Source of the DNA: Burkholderiales bacterium JOSHI_001
GTDB taxonomy: Bacteria > Pseudomonadota > Gammaproteobacteria > Burkholderiales > Burkholderiaceae_C
Length of the DNA: 64,000 nt
Direction of reading: 5' to 3'
NCBI GenBank assembly: GCA_000244995.1
Contig: CM001438.1
Span: 1-64,000, forward strand
Shown: positions 45,190-53,718 of the stretch, piece by piece
Position numbering within the stretch: position 1 is the stretch's first letter
Layout of the letters: every line of letters starts with the position of its first letter
Made by a program: the position numbers and the translations under genes
Notes under the pieces: generated by a model
Seen by the model: only the letters and a program-made list of their open reading frames with translations
Databases searched by the model: none
What the model was told of the DNA's origin: nothing

Positions 45190-45798
45190 TCACTTGGCCA
45201 GGCCTTCGGCCTTCAGGGCTTCCTGCACCGCCGGGCGGGCCGCCACGCGGGCGCTGAAGGCCTGCAGGTTGGCGAAGGGCTTCAGGTCCACGCCCACGTA
45301 CTGGCCCCAGCTGCTGACCACGAACAGGTAGGCATCGGCCACGCTGAAGTCGTTGCCCAGCAGGTACTGTTTGCCTTCCAGCTGTTCGTTCACCCACTTG
45401 AAGCGGCCCAGCAGGCGCTCCTTCACCTGGGGCTTGTAGTCGTCCGGCGTGGCCGGGTTGAACAGGGGCGAGAAGCCCTTGTGCAGCTCGCTGGTGATGA
45501 AGTTCAGCCACTCCTGCAGGCGGTAGCGCTCCATGGTGCCGTTGGCCGGCGCCAGCTTCTTGGCCGGCACCTGGTCGGCGATGTACTGCACGATGGCCGG
45601 GCCTTCGGACAGGCGCTGGCCGTTGTCCAGTTCCAGCAGCGGCACGTAGCCCTTGGGGTTGATGGTGTAGTAGTCGGTGCCGTCGGGCAGCTTGTGGGTC
45701 TTGGTGCTGGCCAGCACCAGCTCGAAGGGCAGGCCGGACTCGCGCAGCACGATGTGCGGCGACAGCGAGCAGGCACCATTGCTGTAGTAAAGCTTCAT
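45190..45798 (-). CDS. Glutathione S-transferase, GstA-like (beta class)
   Basis: This 202-residue protein begins MKLYYSNGACSLSPHIVLRESG; the Cys10 and Ser12 region is the beta-class GST signature. The NPKGYVPLLELDNGQRLSEGPAIVQYIAD segment holds the cis-Pro and the glutathione-contacting SEGPAI. The helical C-terminal domain has FSVADAYLFVVSSWG. GAGGAG precedes the ATG. It is a cytoplasmic detoxification or reductive enzyme with unknown substrate, divergent from an exported hydrolase gene. Confidence 0.93.
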   Translation of the reverse strand: MKLYYSNGACSLSPHIVLRESGLPFELVLASTKTHKLPDGTDYYTINPKGYVPLLELDNGQRLSEGPAIVQYIADQVPAKKLAPANGTMERYRLQEWLNFITSELHKGFSPLFNPATPDDYKPQVKERLLGRFKWVNEQLEGKQYLLGNDFSVADAYLFVVSSWGQYVGVDLKPFANLQAFSARVAARPAVQEALKAEGLAK

Positions 45799-45928
45799 GC
45801 GGAACTCCTCGTTCGGGGGTGACAGGGGAGCGCGGACGTTAGCGCCTTCACGCTTGGCGCGCCATTGGAAGGGATTGCAAGGTTTTGAACGCGGCATTCA
45901 AGCGGCTGCGGTGTACGCTCGCCGCCGC

Positions 45929-47413
45929 ATGCCATTCCCCACCCTTCGCGTGTCCGTCCTGGCGCTGCTTTTCGGCCTGGCCGGTCCTGTGGCCGCCCAG
46001 GCCCCCAGCGCCACCGCCAGCGGCCTGGCCCGCTGCTGGCTGCGCGGGCTGGAACAGCAGGCCCTGTGCGGCAGCGTGAAACGCCCGTTGGACCCGGCCC
46101 GGCCCGCAGGCACCACCATCGAGGTGCATTACGCGGTGCTGCCCGCGCTGGCGCGCCACGGCCGGCCCGACCCGGTGTTTTTCTTGGCCGGCGGCCCGGG
46201 CCAGAGCGCCATGGACCTGGCCGCGCCGCTGTCACGCCAGTTCTCCCGCCTGCTGAACGGCCGCGACCTGGTGCTGATTGACCAGCGCGGCACCGGCCGC
46301 AGTGCACCCTTGAAGTGCCCTGACGACCAGGAAGGCGCCGTGCCCCAGCCCCTGGCCCAGCGCCTGGACCAGGGCCTGCAGTTGCAGCGCCTGCAGCAAT
46401 GCCGCAGCGCGCTGCAGCGCCTGCCGCACGGCGACCTGCGCCACTACACCACGCCGCTGGCCATGGCCGACGCCGAGGCCGTGCGCGCCGCGCTGGGCGC
46501 CGACAAAGTGAACCTGGTGGGCGGCTCTTACGGCACGCGGGCGGCGCTGGAATACCTGCGCCAGTTCCCGCAGCGCGTGCGCCGGGTGGTGATCGACGGC
46601 GTGGCGCCGCCGGACATGGCGCTGGCGGCTTCTTTCTCCACCGACAACCAGGCCGCGCTGGACGCGCTGTTCGCGTGGTGTGCGGCCGACCCGGCCTGCA
46701 AGGCCCGGCACCCCGACCTGCGCGCGCAGTGGCAGGCGCTGTTGGCCGGCCTGCCGCGCAGCGTGAATGTCACCGACCCCTTCAGCGGTCAGCCCGAGTC
46801 CCTCACCCTGACCCGCCACGCCGTGCTGGACGCGGTGCGCAATGCGCTGTACCTGCCGCTGGCCGCGTCGGCCCTGCCGCAGGCGCTGGCCCAGGCGGGC
46901 CAGGGCAGCTTCGGCGCGCTGCTGGCGCTGCCCTCGATGCTGGGCGGGGGCGCCGGCGGCCTGGCCACCGGCATGCATTTCTCCGTGGTGTGCAGCGAGG
47001 ACGCGCAGTCCCCCGGCCCGCGCAGTGCGCCGGGCGCCGACTTCGGCGACCTGTTCGAGCGCCAGTACCGCGAGGTCTGCGCCGACTGGCCGCGCGGCTC
47101 GCTGCCCGCCGCCTTCTACAGCGTGCCGGCCAGTACGGCGCCGGTGCTGGTGCTGTCGGGCGCCATCGACCCGGCCACGCCGCCGCGCCACGGCGAACGG
47201 GTGGCGCGGGCGCTGGGCCCGAACGCGCGCCATGTGGTGGTGCCCAACGCCGGCCATGGCGTGCTGTCCCTGGCCTGCCAGAACGAGGTGATGAACCGCT
47301 TCATCGGCGCCGACACCGACGCCGCTGCGCTGCAGGTGGACACCGGCTGCGCCAAGGACCTGCCGCGTCCGCCGGCTGCGCGCGCGCTGACACCCCCGGG
47401 GGCCCGCCCATGA
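45929..47413 (+). CDS. Exported alpha/beta hydrolase, tripeptidyl/prolyl-aminopeptidase-like
   Basis: This 494-residue protein has a signal peptide (LRVSVLALLFGLAGPVAAQA). The alpha/beta-hydrolase fold shows the oxyanion region FFLAGGPGQSAMD, DLVLIDQRGTGRS, the nucleophile elbow GGSYGTR with Ser200, and a C-terminal TAP-like part with SGAIDPATPPRHG (acid) and NAGHGVLS (His). Such enzymes cleave N-terminal residues or short peptides outside the cytoplasm. Its stop overlaps the start of an ABC transporter gene pair, an unusual but clear translational coupling. Confidence 0.88.
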   Translation: MPFPTLRVSVLALLFGLAGPVAAQAPSATASGLARCWLRGLEQQALCGSVKRPLDPARPAGTTIEVHYAVLPALARHGRPDPVFFLAGGPGQSAMDLAAPLSRQFSRLLNGRDLVLIDQRGTGRSAPLKCPDDQEGAVPQPLAQRLDQGLQLQRLQQCRSALQRLPHGDLRHYTTPLAMADAEAVRAALGADKVNLVGGSYGTRAALEYLRQFPQRVRRVVIDGVAPPDMALAASFSTDNQAALDALFAWCAADPACKARHPDLRAQWQALLAGLPRSVNVTDPFSGQPESLTLTRHAVLDAVRNALYLPLAASALPQALAQAGQGSFGALLALPSMLGGGAGGLATGMHFSVVCSEDAQSPGPRSAPGADFGDLFERQYREVCADWPRGSLPAAFYSVPASTAPVLVLSGAIDPATPPRHGERVARALGPNARHVVVPNAGHGVLSLACQNEVMNRFIGADTDAAALQVDTGCAKDLPRPPAARALTPPGARP

Positions 47414-48186
47414 TCGAGGTGCGCGACCTGAACAAGCGCTTCGTCACCGGCCGCGGCCGCACCCGCCGTGAGGTGCAGGCGGTGGCCGGCCTGTCCTGGC
47501 AGGCGGGCGATGGCCGCATCACCGGCCTGCTGGGCCCCAACGGCGCGGGCAAGACCACCTCGCTGCGCATGCTGGCCGGCCTGATTGCGCCCGATTCGGG
47601 CATGCTGGCGGTGGACGGCATCGACGTGCGGCTGCAGCCGCAGCGGGCCTTGTCGCGCATGGGCGTGCTGGGCGATTCGCGCGGGCTGTACCCGCGCCTG
47701 ACCGCGCGCGAAAACATCGTCTACCACGGCCGCCTGCAGGGCCTGGACGCAGACACCGCGAACGCGCGCGCCGAGACCCTGGCCCGCATGCTGGAGCTGA
47801 CCCCGTTGCTGGAGCGCCGCACCGAAGGCTTCAGCCAGGGCGAGCGCATGAAGACCGCGCTGGCCCGCGCGCTGGTGCACGACCCGGCCAACATCGTGCT
47901 GGACGAACCCACCAACGGCCTGGACGTGCTGGCCACGCGCGCGCTGCGCGAGTCGCTGCGCGTGCTGCGCGACGAACACGGCAAGTGCATCGTCTTCTGC
48001 ACCCACATCATGCAGGAGGTGCAGCGCCTGTGCGACCAGGTGGTGGTGGTGGCCCATGGGCGCCGGGTGGCCGAAGGCACGGTGGACGAACTGCTGGCGG
48101 CCACCGGCCAGACCGACTTTGAAGCCTGTTTCGTGCAGCTGGCCTTCAGCCCCGACGAACGCCATGCCCAGGGGCCGCGGCCGTGA
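47410..48186 (+). CDS. ABC transporter ATP-binding protein, NatA-like
   Basis: This 258-residue cytoplasmic ATPase subunit has Walker A GPNGAGKTT (residues 42-50), a signature loop FSQGERMKTALARAL (SQGE in place of SGGQ), Walker B NIVLDEPTNGLD and the switch His in FCTHIMQEV. Sequence and pairing with the next gene match the NatA branch of exporters, which in Bacillus extrude Na+. Overlaps of 4 bp tie it to both neighbours. The transported substrate here is unknown. Confidence 0.9.
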   Translation: MIEVRDLNKRFVTGRGRTRREVQAVAGLSWQAGDGRITGLLGPNGAGKTTSLRMLAGLIAPDSGMLAVDGIDVRLQPQRALSRMGVLGDSRGLYPRLTARENIVYHGRLQGLDADTANARAETLARMLELTPLLERRTEGFSQGERMKTALARALVHDPANIVLDEPTNGLDVLATRALRESLRVLRDEHGKCIVFCTHIMQEVQRLCDQVVVVAHGRRVAEGTVDELLAATGQTDFEACFVQLAFSPDERHAQGPRP

Positions 48187-49349
48187 TGCAGCAGGCCTGG
48201 TTTGTGTTCGCCAAAGAGTTGCGCGACGCGCTGCGCGACCGCCGCACGCTGATGATGGTGATGCTGTCGGCCGTGGTGATGGGGCCGCTGCTGCTGGTGG
48301 TGCTGTCCACCGTGGTGGCCGACATCGAAGAACGCGGCCAGGCGCGCGAAGTGCGGGTGCAGGGCATCGAGCATGCCCCGTCGCTGCGCAACTACCTGCA
48401 GCGCCAGACCTACCGCATCCTGCCGGCGCCGCCCGACTATGAAAGGCAGTTGCTGGACAAGCGCCTGGGCGACCCGGTGGTGGTGGTGCCCGCCCATTTC
48501 GAGGCCGACCTGGCCGCCGGCCTGGCGCCCCGGCTGCTGCTGGTGAGCGCCAGCGCCAACCAGCGCGCCCAGGCCGCCAGCGGCCGGGTGCAGGGCCTGC
48601 TGCACGGCTTTGCGCGCGAGCAGGCCAGCCTGCGCCTGGTGCTGCGCGGGGTGTCGCTGCAATTGCTGGAGCCTCTGAAGGTGCAGGAACGCGACCTGGC
48701 CGATTCGCAGGCCCGCAGCGCGCAGCTCACCGGCATGCTGCCCTTCTTTGTGCTGATGGCGGTGCTGTACGGCGCGCTGCCGGCAGCGCTGGACACGGCC
48801 GCGGGCGAGCGCGAACGCGGCTCGCTGGAGCCCCTGCTCACCACGCCGGTGGGCCGCGGTGCGCTGGTGCTGGGCAAGTGGGGCGCGGTGGCCTGCGTGG
48901 CGATGCTCATCGCGGTGCTGGCGTCCTTGAGCTTCCTGCCCGGGCAGTGGCTGCTGCGCAGCGAAACGCTGGCGGCGCTGTTCCAGTACGGCCCGCGTGA
49001 AGCGCTGCTGTTCCTGGCCCTGCTGCTGCCGCTGGCGGCGCTGGCCTCGGCGCTGCTGATGGCGGTGGCCATCCGCTGCAAGTCGGTGAAGGAAGCGCAG
49101 GCCAATGCCACGGTGGTGATCACGGTGGCGTCGCTGCTGCCGCTGGTGCAGCTGTTTGGCCAGGAAGGCGAGAAGCCCTGGCACCTGTGGCTGCCGGTGC
49201 TGGCCCAGGCCACGCTGATGGGCCGGGTGCTCAAGGGCGAAGCCATTGCCGCGCCGGACCTGCTGGCGCCGCTGGCGGTGGCCGGCTTGTTGGCCGCGTT
49301 GTGCCTGGCCTTTGTGGCCCGGCGCTTGAACGCTGCCGCCACGCGCTGA
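48183..49349 (+). CDS. ABC transporter permease, NatB-like
   Basis: This 388-residue membrane protein has an N-terminal helix (TLMMVMLSAVVMGPLLLVVLSTVVA), a large extracytoplasmic domain (about 45-185) and five or more helices in the C-terminal half. The middle has the family motif GERERGSLEPLLTTPVGRGALVLGKW. This is the ABC-2 permease layout of NatB. It overlaps the ATPase gene by 4 bp and is the last gene of the unit, closed by a bidirectional terminator. Confidence 0.9.
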   Translation: MMQQAWFVFAKELRDALRDRRTLMMVMLSAVVMGPLLLVVLSTVVADIEERGQAREVRVQGIEHAPSLRNYLQRQTYRILPAPPDYERQLLDKRLGDPVVVVPAHFEADLAAGLAPRLLLVSASANQRAQAASGRVQGLLHGFAREQASLRLVLRGVSLQLLEPLKVQERDLADSQARSAQLTGMLPFFVLMAVLYGALPAALDTAAGERERGSLEPLLTTPVGRGALVLGKWGAVACVAMLIAVLASLSFLPGQWLLRSETLAALFQYGPREALLFLALLLPLAALASALLMAVAIRCKSVKEAQANATVVITVASLLPLVQLFGQEGEKPWHLWLPVLAQATLMGRVLKGEAIAAPDLLAPLAVAGLLAALCLAFVARRLNAAATR

Positions 49350-49353
49350 AAGC

Positions 49354-49383
49354 AAAAAGGCCCGGCGGGGCCGGGCCTCTTTT
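49354..49383. terminator. Bidirectional intrinsic terminator
   Basis: AGGCCCGGC (49358-49366) and GCCGGGCCT (49370-49378) form a perfect 9-bp stem around GGG. A-run on the left and CTTTT on the right give T-tracts in both directions. It closes the permease gene (+) and the DUF2892 gene (-). Confidence 0.9.
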
Positions 49384-49400
49384 CGCGCTGCAGCCTGCGA

Positions 49401-49595
49401 TCAGGCTTTTTTCATCGGGCAGGTGTTCATGCCCAGCAGCGGGTACACCGGGCAGAAACCCACCGCGCCGGTGAGCAGCGGCACCACGCCGATGTAGCCC
49501 CACACGCCGATGGTGCCGGTGAAAGCCAGCGCGATCAGCACCAGGCCGGCCACGATGCGAAGAATGCGGTCAATGCCGCCGACGTTCAGTTTCAT
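49401..49595 (-). CDS. DUF2892 (YgaP-type) small membrane protein
   Basis: This 64-residue protein begins MKLNVGGIDRILRIVAGLVLI and has two short hydrophobic helices and a C-terminal CPVYPLLGMNTCP. This is the inner-membrane domain found fused to rhodanese in YgaP and alone in many bacteria. It has no rhodanese partner here. GGAG-like sequence (AAGGAGCAAAGC) precedes the ATG. The next gene upstream on the same strand is a Crp/Fnr regulator, about 100 bp away. Confidence 0.88.
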   Translation of the reverse strand: MKLNVGGIDRILRIVAGLVLIALAFTGTIGVWGYIGVVPLLTGAVGFCPVYPLLGMNTCPMKKA

Positions 49596-49692
49596 GCTTT
49601 GCTCCTTCTTGATTCGGCTCAAAAAGGGCCGATGGGGCGAACTGTGCCGGGTCGGGCCGTGGCGGTCTGTGACCTGGGTCACTTAGCCCCGG

Positions 49693-50397
49693 TCAGGGCG
49701 CCGCGCAAGGCTGGCCGGCCGCCAGCGCGCGCAGCGCCGCCGGGTCCAGCACCTCGATGCGTTCGCGCGACAGGCTCACCCAGCCGGCGCGCTCAAAGCG
49801 CTTCAGCAGCCGGGTGACGATCTCGCGCACCGTGCCCAGGCCGTCGGCCAGGGCCTGGTGCGTGGCCTGGATGGAACGGCCGTGGCCCAGCAGGGTGGCG
49901 GCCAGACGCTGGTCCAGGCGCTGGAAGGCCACGGCCTCGGCCAGGGCCATCAGGTCGGACAGGCGGTCGGCGAACACGCCGAAGACGAAGCGCCGGAAGG
50001 GCTCGTGCTCGGTCCAGCGGGCAAAGGCGGCGGGCGACAGCGCCACCAGTTCGGTGGGCGCGGCGGTGACGCCGTGCGCGGTGAGCGCCACCTGGCCGAA
50101 CAGGCAGGAGGTGCTGGCCACGCACAGCTCACCCGGCGTGACCCGGTACAGCTCGATGCTGCGGCCGTTGGGCGTGCCGCGCGCCACCCGCACCTCGCCC
50201 GCCAGCACCATGGGGAAGCCCTGGCAGGGCGCGCCTTCTTCGAACAGCAATTGCCCGGACGGCAGGCTGAGCACCTGGGCGTCGTTCGCCAGCGCGGGGT
50301 CGCGCAAAGCGGCGGGCATGGCGGCCAAGACGGGGTACAGCGGGTTCAGGCGGTGCAGCAAGTCGGTGGTGTCGTTGGGCATCGCTATGGGTTGCAT
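49693..50397 (-). CDS. Crp/Fnr-family transcriptional regulator
   Basis: This 234-residue protein has an N-terminal cyclic-nucleotide-binding-like beta barrel (QLLFEEGAPCQGFPMVLAGEVRVARG), a dimerisation helix and a C-terminal winged helix with TVREIVTRLLKRFERAGWVSL. It lacks the N-terminal Cys cluster of FNR; the few Cys present (residues about 60-100) are not in that arrangement. It may respond to redox or a small molecule. An internal ATG at 50382 is an alternative start. A 24-bp dyad lies just upstream and is a candidate site for autoregulation. Confidence 0.92.
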   Translation of the reverse strand: MQPIAMPNDTTDLLHRLNPLYPVLAAMPAALRDPALANDAQVLSLPSGQLLFEEGAPCQGFPMVLAGEVRVARGTPNGRSIELYRVTPGELCVASTSCLFGQVALTAHGVTAAPTELVALSPAAFARWTEHEPFRRFVFGVFADRLSDLMALAEAVAFQRLDQRLAATLLGHGRSIQATHQALADGLGTVREIVTRLLKRFERAGWVSLSRERIEVLDPAALRALAAGQPCAAP

Positions 50398-50402
50398 TTG
50401 AA

Positions 50403-50426
50403 CTATTGAATTCTAAGAATCAATAG
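50403..50426. promoter_or_regulatory. CTATTGA-N10-TCAATAG dyad between divergent genes
   Basis: A perfect 7-bp inverted repeat with a 10-bp AT-rich spacer, in a short AT-rich island between the minus-strand Crp/Fnr gene and the plus-strand DUF2061 gene. The half-sites contain TTGA and TCAA as in Crp/FNR boxes, but the spacing (10 instead of 6) differs from the standard FNR site. Confidence 0.5.
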
Positions 50427-50473
50427 CTTTTGTGAAAATTCCGGCTCCAAACCCTGCCACAGAGGAACACACC

Positions 50474-50725
50474 ATGGCCAAGTCCGCCGCCTTCGGCATC
50501 ATGCACCTGGGCATTGCCTTCGGGGTCGGCTACGCGCTGACCGGCAGCCTGGCCATCGCCGGCGCCTTGACCTTGGTGGAGCCCCTGGTGAACACGGTGG
50601 CGCATTACTTCTTCGACCGCTGGTGGGACCGGCGCGCGCGGCGCCACGCCAGGAACGCGACGGGCCATCAGGCCGAACCTGGCGTGGTGGCCTTTTCCAG
50701 CCGGGTCAGCCAGGCCAGCGCCTGA
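50474..50725 (+). CDS. DUF2061 small membrane protein
   Basis: This 83-residue protein starts [24 protein letters not shown] after AGAGGAAC. It has two hydrophobic segments and the conserved ending of the family, [19 protein letters not shown]. Function unknown; family members are widespread inner-membrane proteins. The last 19 codons overlap, on the opposite strand, the end of the YkgJ-type gene. Confidence 0.85.
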   Translation: MAKSAAFGIMHLGIAFGVGYALTGSLAIAGALTLVEPLVNTVAHYFFDRWWDRRARRHARNATGHQAEPGVVAFSSRVSQASA

Positions 50726-50943
50726 TCGCGGCTGGTGCCGCACATCTCGGCCGAAGGCTGCAGCCCGCCGCAGAAGTCGGGCCGCTCGGGGCGGCCAAAC
50801 AGCCGGCAGCGCAGCTGCTCGTCCAGCTGGATGCAGGGCAGGCCAGCGGGCTTGCCCCGGGGCATGCCAGGAATCGGCCGCGTGATCGACGGGGCGATGC
50901 AGCAGGCGGCGCAGGCCGGTCGGCAGTCGGGTCGGCATTCCAT
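50668..50943 (-). CDS. YkgJ-family cysteine cluster protein
   Basis: This 91-residue protein has an N-terminal Cys pattern C-x3-C-x3-C-x2-CC (residues 3-15) followed by IAPSI. A later C near [14 protein letters not shown] and [16 protein letters not shown] completes the family's predicted Fe-S or zinc-binding site. Function unknown. The ATG at 50943 is in a frame different from the longer 50938 frame; the Cys-rich frame is the conserved one. It is convergent with and overlaps the DUF2061 gene by 58 bp. Confidence 0.87.
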   Translation of the reverse strand: MECRPDCRPACAACCIAPSITRPIPGMPRGKPAGLPCIQLDEQLRCRLFGRPERPDFCGGLQPSAEMCGTSRDQALAWLTRLEKATTPGSA

Positions 50944-51027
50944 GGCCCCGAGATTGTGCGGGCCATGGCCCGCGCGCGCAGAGGGCGGGTTCCTACAATC
51001 GCGGGTTGTCCTTTCCCAGGCGGTTCC

Positions 51028-52998
51028 ATGCAGTACCCGAAGGAGTTCGATGTCATCGTCGTCGGTGGCGGCCACGCCGGCACCGAGGCCGCGCTGGCCG
51101 CCGCCCGCATGGGCTGCGCCACGCTGCTGCTGACGCACAACATCGAGACCCTGGGGCAGATGAGCTGCAACCCCAGCATCGGCGGCATCGGCAAGGGTCA
51201 CCTGGTGAAGGAGGTGGATGCACTGGGCGGCGCCATGGCCGCCGCCACCGACGAAGCCGGCATCCAGTTCCGCATCCTGAACGGCAGCAAGGGCCCGGCG
51301 GTGCGCGCCACGCGGGCCCAGGCCGACCGCATCCTGTACAAGGCCGCCATCCGCCACCGGCTGGAAAACCAGCCCAAGCTGTGGCTGTTCCAGCAGGCCG
51401 TGGACGACCTGATGGTGGAGGGCGACCGCGTGGTGGGCGCCGTCACGCAAGTGGGCATCCGCTTCCGCGGCCGTGCGGTGGTGCTGACCGCCGGCACCTT
51501 CCTGGACGGCAAGGTGCATGTGGGCCTGCAGAACCACCCGGCCGGCCGCGCCGGCGACCCACCGGCGCTGAGCCTCTCAGCCCGGCTGAAGGAGCTGAAG
51601 CTGCCGCAGGGCCGGCTGAAGACCGGCACGCCGCCGCGCCTCGACGGGCGCAGCATCGACTTCAGCAAGTGCATGGAGCAGCCCGGTGACATGGACCCGG
51701 TGCCGGTGTTCAGCTTCATGGGCCACGCCCGCCAGCACCCGCGCCAGGTGCCGTGCTGGATCACCCACACCAACGCGCGCACCCACGACATCATCCGCAG
51801 TGGCTTCGACCGCAGCCCCATGTTCACCGGCGTGATCGAAGGGGTGGGGCCGCGCTACTGCCCCAGCATCGAAGACAAGGTGAACCGCTTCGCCGACAAG
51901 GACGGACACCAGATCTTCCTGGAGCCCGAAGGCCTGACGACGCACGAGTTCTACCCCAACGGCATTTCCACCTCGTTGCCCTTTGACATCCAGCTGGCCG
52001 CGGTGCGCAGCATGGTCGGGCTGGAAAACGCCCACATCCTGCGGCCCGGCTACGCCATCGAGTACGACTACTTCGACCCGCGCGAGCTGAAGCCCAACTT
52101 TGAGACCAAGCAGATCGCCGGCCTGTACTTCGCCGGCCAAATCAACGGCACCACGGGTTACGAAGAGGCGGCGGCCCAAGGCCTGTACGCCGGGGTGAAC
52201 GCCGCGCTGGCGGCCACCGGCCGTGAGCCCTTCACCCTGGGCCGGCACCAGGCCTACCTGGGCGTGCTGGTGGACGACCTCATCACCAAGGGCGTGACCG
52301 AGCCCTACCGCATGTTCACCAGCCGGGCCGAGTTCCGCCTGCAACTGCGCGAGGACAACGCCGACGCCCGGCTCACCACCAAGGGCCGCGAACTGGGTCT
52401 GGTGGACGGCGCCCGCTGGGCCGCCTTCGAGAAAAAGCGCGAGGCCATTGCGAAGGAGAGCCAGCGGCTGAAAAGCAGCTGGGTGCACCCCGGCCTGCTG
52501 CCGGCGGCCGATGGCGAGCGCCTGCTGGGCAAGGCCATCGAACACGAACACAGCCTGGCCGACCTGTTGAAGCGCCCCGGCGTGGGCTGGGACGGGGTGG
52601 CGCAGATCGACGCCATCGCCCACCCGCACAGCGCTGTTTCACGTGAAACATTGGCGGCCCAGCTGGGCGACCCCGACCTGGCTGCGGCGGTGATCGAGCA
52701 GGTGGAAATCGCCACCAAGTACGCCGGCTACATCGACAAGCAGGTGGAGGAGGTGGAGCGCGCCGCCCACTTCGAACACCTGAAGTTGCCGGCCGAGCTG
52801 GACTACGGCCAAGTCACTGCCCTGAGTTTCGAGGTGCGGCAGAAGCTGAGCCGCCACCGGCCCGAGACCCTGGGCCAGGCCTCGCGCATTTCCGGCGTCA
52901 CCCCGGCGGCCATCTCGCTGCTGCTGGTGCACCTGAAGAAGGGCCGCTTCAAGGGTTTCGAGCGGCCGGCCCCGGCGGCCTTGGCCATGCCGGAATGA
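51028..52998 (+). CDS. mnmG: tRNA uridine 5-carboxymethylaminomethyl modification enzyme MnmG
   Basis: This 656-residue FAD protein works with MnmE to make the cmnm5 modification at the wobble uridine of several tRNAs. It begins [22 protein letters not shown] (FAD motif), then shows [40 protein letters not shown] and [17 protein letters not shown], all MnmG signatures. The helical C-terminal domain binds MnmE. It overlaps rsmG by 4 bp. The start is the ATG that opens the FAD motif, correcting a longer upstream frame. A perfect parS site is embedded in its 3' part. Confidence 0.98.
   Translation: MQYPKEFDVIVVGGGHAGTEAALAAARMGCATLLLTHNIETLGQMSCNPSIGGIGKGHLVKEVDALGGAMAAATDEAGIQFRILNGSKGPAVRATRAQADRILYKAAIRHRLENQPKLWLFQQAVDDLMVEGDRVVGAVTQVGIRFRGRAVVLTAGTFLDGKVHVGLQNHPAGRAGDPPALSLSARLKELKLPQGRLKTGTPPRLDGRSIDFSKCMEQPGDMDPVPVFSFMGHARQHPRQVPCWITHTNARTHDIIRSGFDRSPMFTGVIEGVGPRYCPSIEDKVNRFADKDGHQIFLEPEGLTTHEFYPNGISTSLPFDIQLAAVRSMVGLENAHILRPGYAIEYDYFDPRELKPNFETKQIAGLYFAGQINGTTGYEEAAAQGLYAGVNAALAATGREPFTLGRHQAYLGVLVDDLITKGVTEPYRMFTSRAEFRLQLREDNADARLTTKGRELGLVDGARWAAFEKKREAIAKESQRLKSSWVHPGLLPAADGERLLGKAIEHEHSLADLLKRPGVGWDGVAQIDAIAHPHSAVSRETLAAQLGDPDLAAAVIEQVEIATKYAGYIDKQVEEVERAAHFEHLKLPAELDYGQVTALSFEVRQKLSRHRPETLGQASRISGVTPAAISLLLVHLKKGRFKGFERPAPAALAMPE
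52635..52650. promoter_or_regulatory. Perfect parS centromere site inside mnmG
   Basis: TGTTTCACGTGAAACA, the universal 16-bp ParB-binding palindrome, read within mnmG codons for AVSRET. ParB loads here and spreads to organise origin segregation. The site is about 1.1 kb upstream of parA. Confidence 0.95.
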
Positions 52999-53675
52999 GC
53001 CCCGAGGACGCACGCCGCCAGCGCTTGCTGGCCGGTGCCGCCGCGCTGGGCGTGGACCTGGCGGACGCCCAGACCAACAGGCTGCTGGCCTACCTGGACC
53101 TGCTGCAGCGCTGGAACCGCGTCTACAACCTGACCGCGGTGCGCGACCCCGACGAGATGCTGGTGCAGCACCTGCTGGACTGCCTGGCCGTTTGGCCGCC
53201 GCTGCAGCGGCAGGCCGAAGCCCAGGCGCCGGGCCAGCCGCTGAAGCTGCTGGACGTGGGCTCGGGCGGCGGCCTGCCCGGCGTGGTGCTGGCCATCCTG
53301 GCCCCGGCCTGGACCGTGACCTGCGTGGACACCGTGGCCAAGAAGGCCAGCTTCATCCGCCAGGTGGCGGGCGAACTGGGCCAGTTGAACCTGAAGGCGC
53401 TGCACGCCCGGGTGGAAACGCTGTCGGGGCAGGGCGTTCGTTTCGACCTCGTCACGTCCCGCGCTTTCGCGTCCCTGGCCGACTTCGTGAACCTCAGCGC
53501 CGGCCTGCTGGCCGAGGGCGGCGTGTGGATGGCGATGAAGGGCAAGAGCACGGCCGACGAGCAGGCAGCGTTGCCGGCGAACGTGGCTGTGTTCCACGTG
53601 GAACAGTTGCATGTACCGGGTTTGGACGCCGAGCGCTGCCTGGTGTGGATGCAGCCGGCGCCAGCCGCCGCCTGA
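52995..53675 (+). CDS. rsmG: 16S rRNA (guanine527-N7)-methyltransferase RsmG
   Basis: This 226-residue SAM-dependent methyltransferase methylates G527 of 16S rRNA. It shows [30 protein letters not shown], the SAM-binding [36 protein letters not shown] and [13 protein letters not shown], all typical. It overlaps mnmG by 4 bp and precedes parA by 43 bp, the classical order. A parS-type palindrome lies in its last codons. Confidence 0.98.
   Translation: MSPEDARRQRLLAGAAALGVDLADAQTNRLLAYLDLLQRWNRVYNLTAVRDPDEMLVQHLLDCLAVWPPLQRQAEAQAPGQPLKLLDVGSGGGLPGVVLAILAPAWTVTCVDTVAKKASFIRQVAGELGQLNLKALHARVETLSGQGVRFDLVTSRAFASLADFVNLSAGLLAEGGVWMAMKGKSTADEQAALPANVAVFHVEQLHVPGLDAERCLVWMQPAPAAA
53590..53605. promoter_or_regulatory. 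Second parS-type palindrome inside rsmG
   Basis: TGTTCCACGTGGAACA is a perfect 16-bp dyad differing from canonical parS only at the symmetric fifth and twelfth positions, which are the tolerated ones. It lies about 115 bp before parA and 940 bp after the first site. Confidence 0.8.
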
Positions 53676-53718
53676 TCCGCAGAAAACCCCACGCGGCCCG
53701 GCGATACTCCGGAGCACC

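Noticed and set aside
50403-50426. Standard FNR box
   Set aside because: The half-sites TTGA and TCAA are 10 bp apart instead of 6, so it is reported as an unassigned dyad instead.
50420-50938. 172-codon minus-strand frame starting at 50938
   Set aside because: It runs in a different frame from the Cys-cluster protein, lacks any family motif and overlaps the DUF2061 gene completely. The Cys-patterned frame from 50943 is the real gene.
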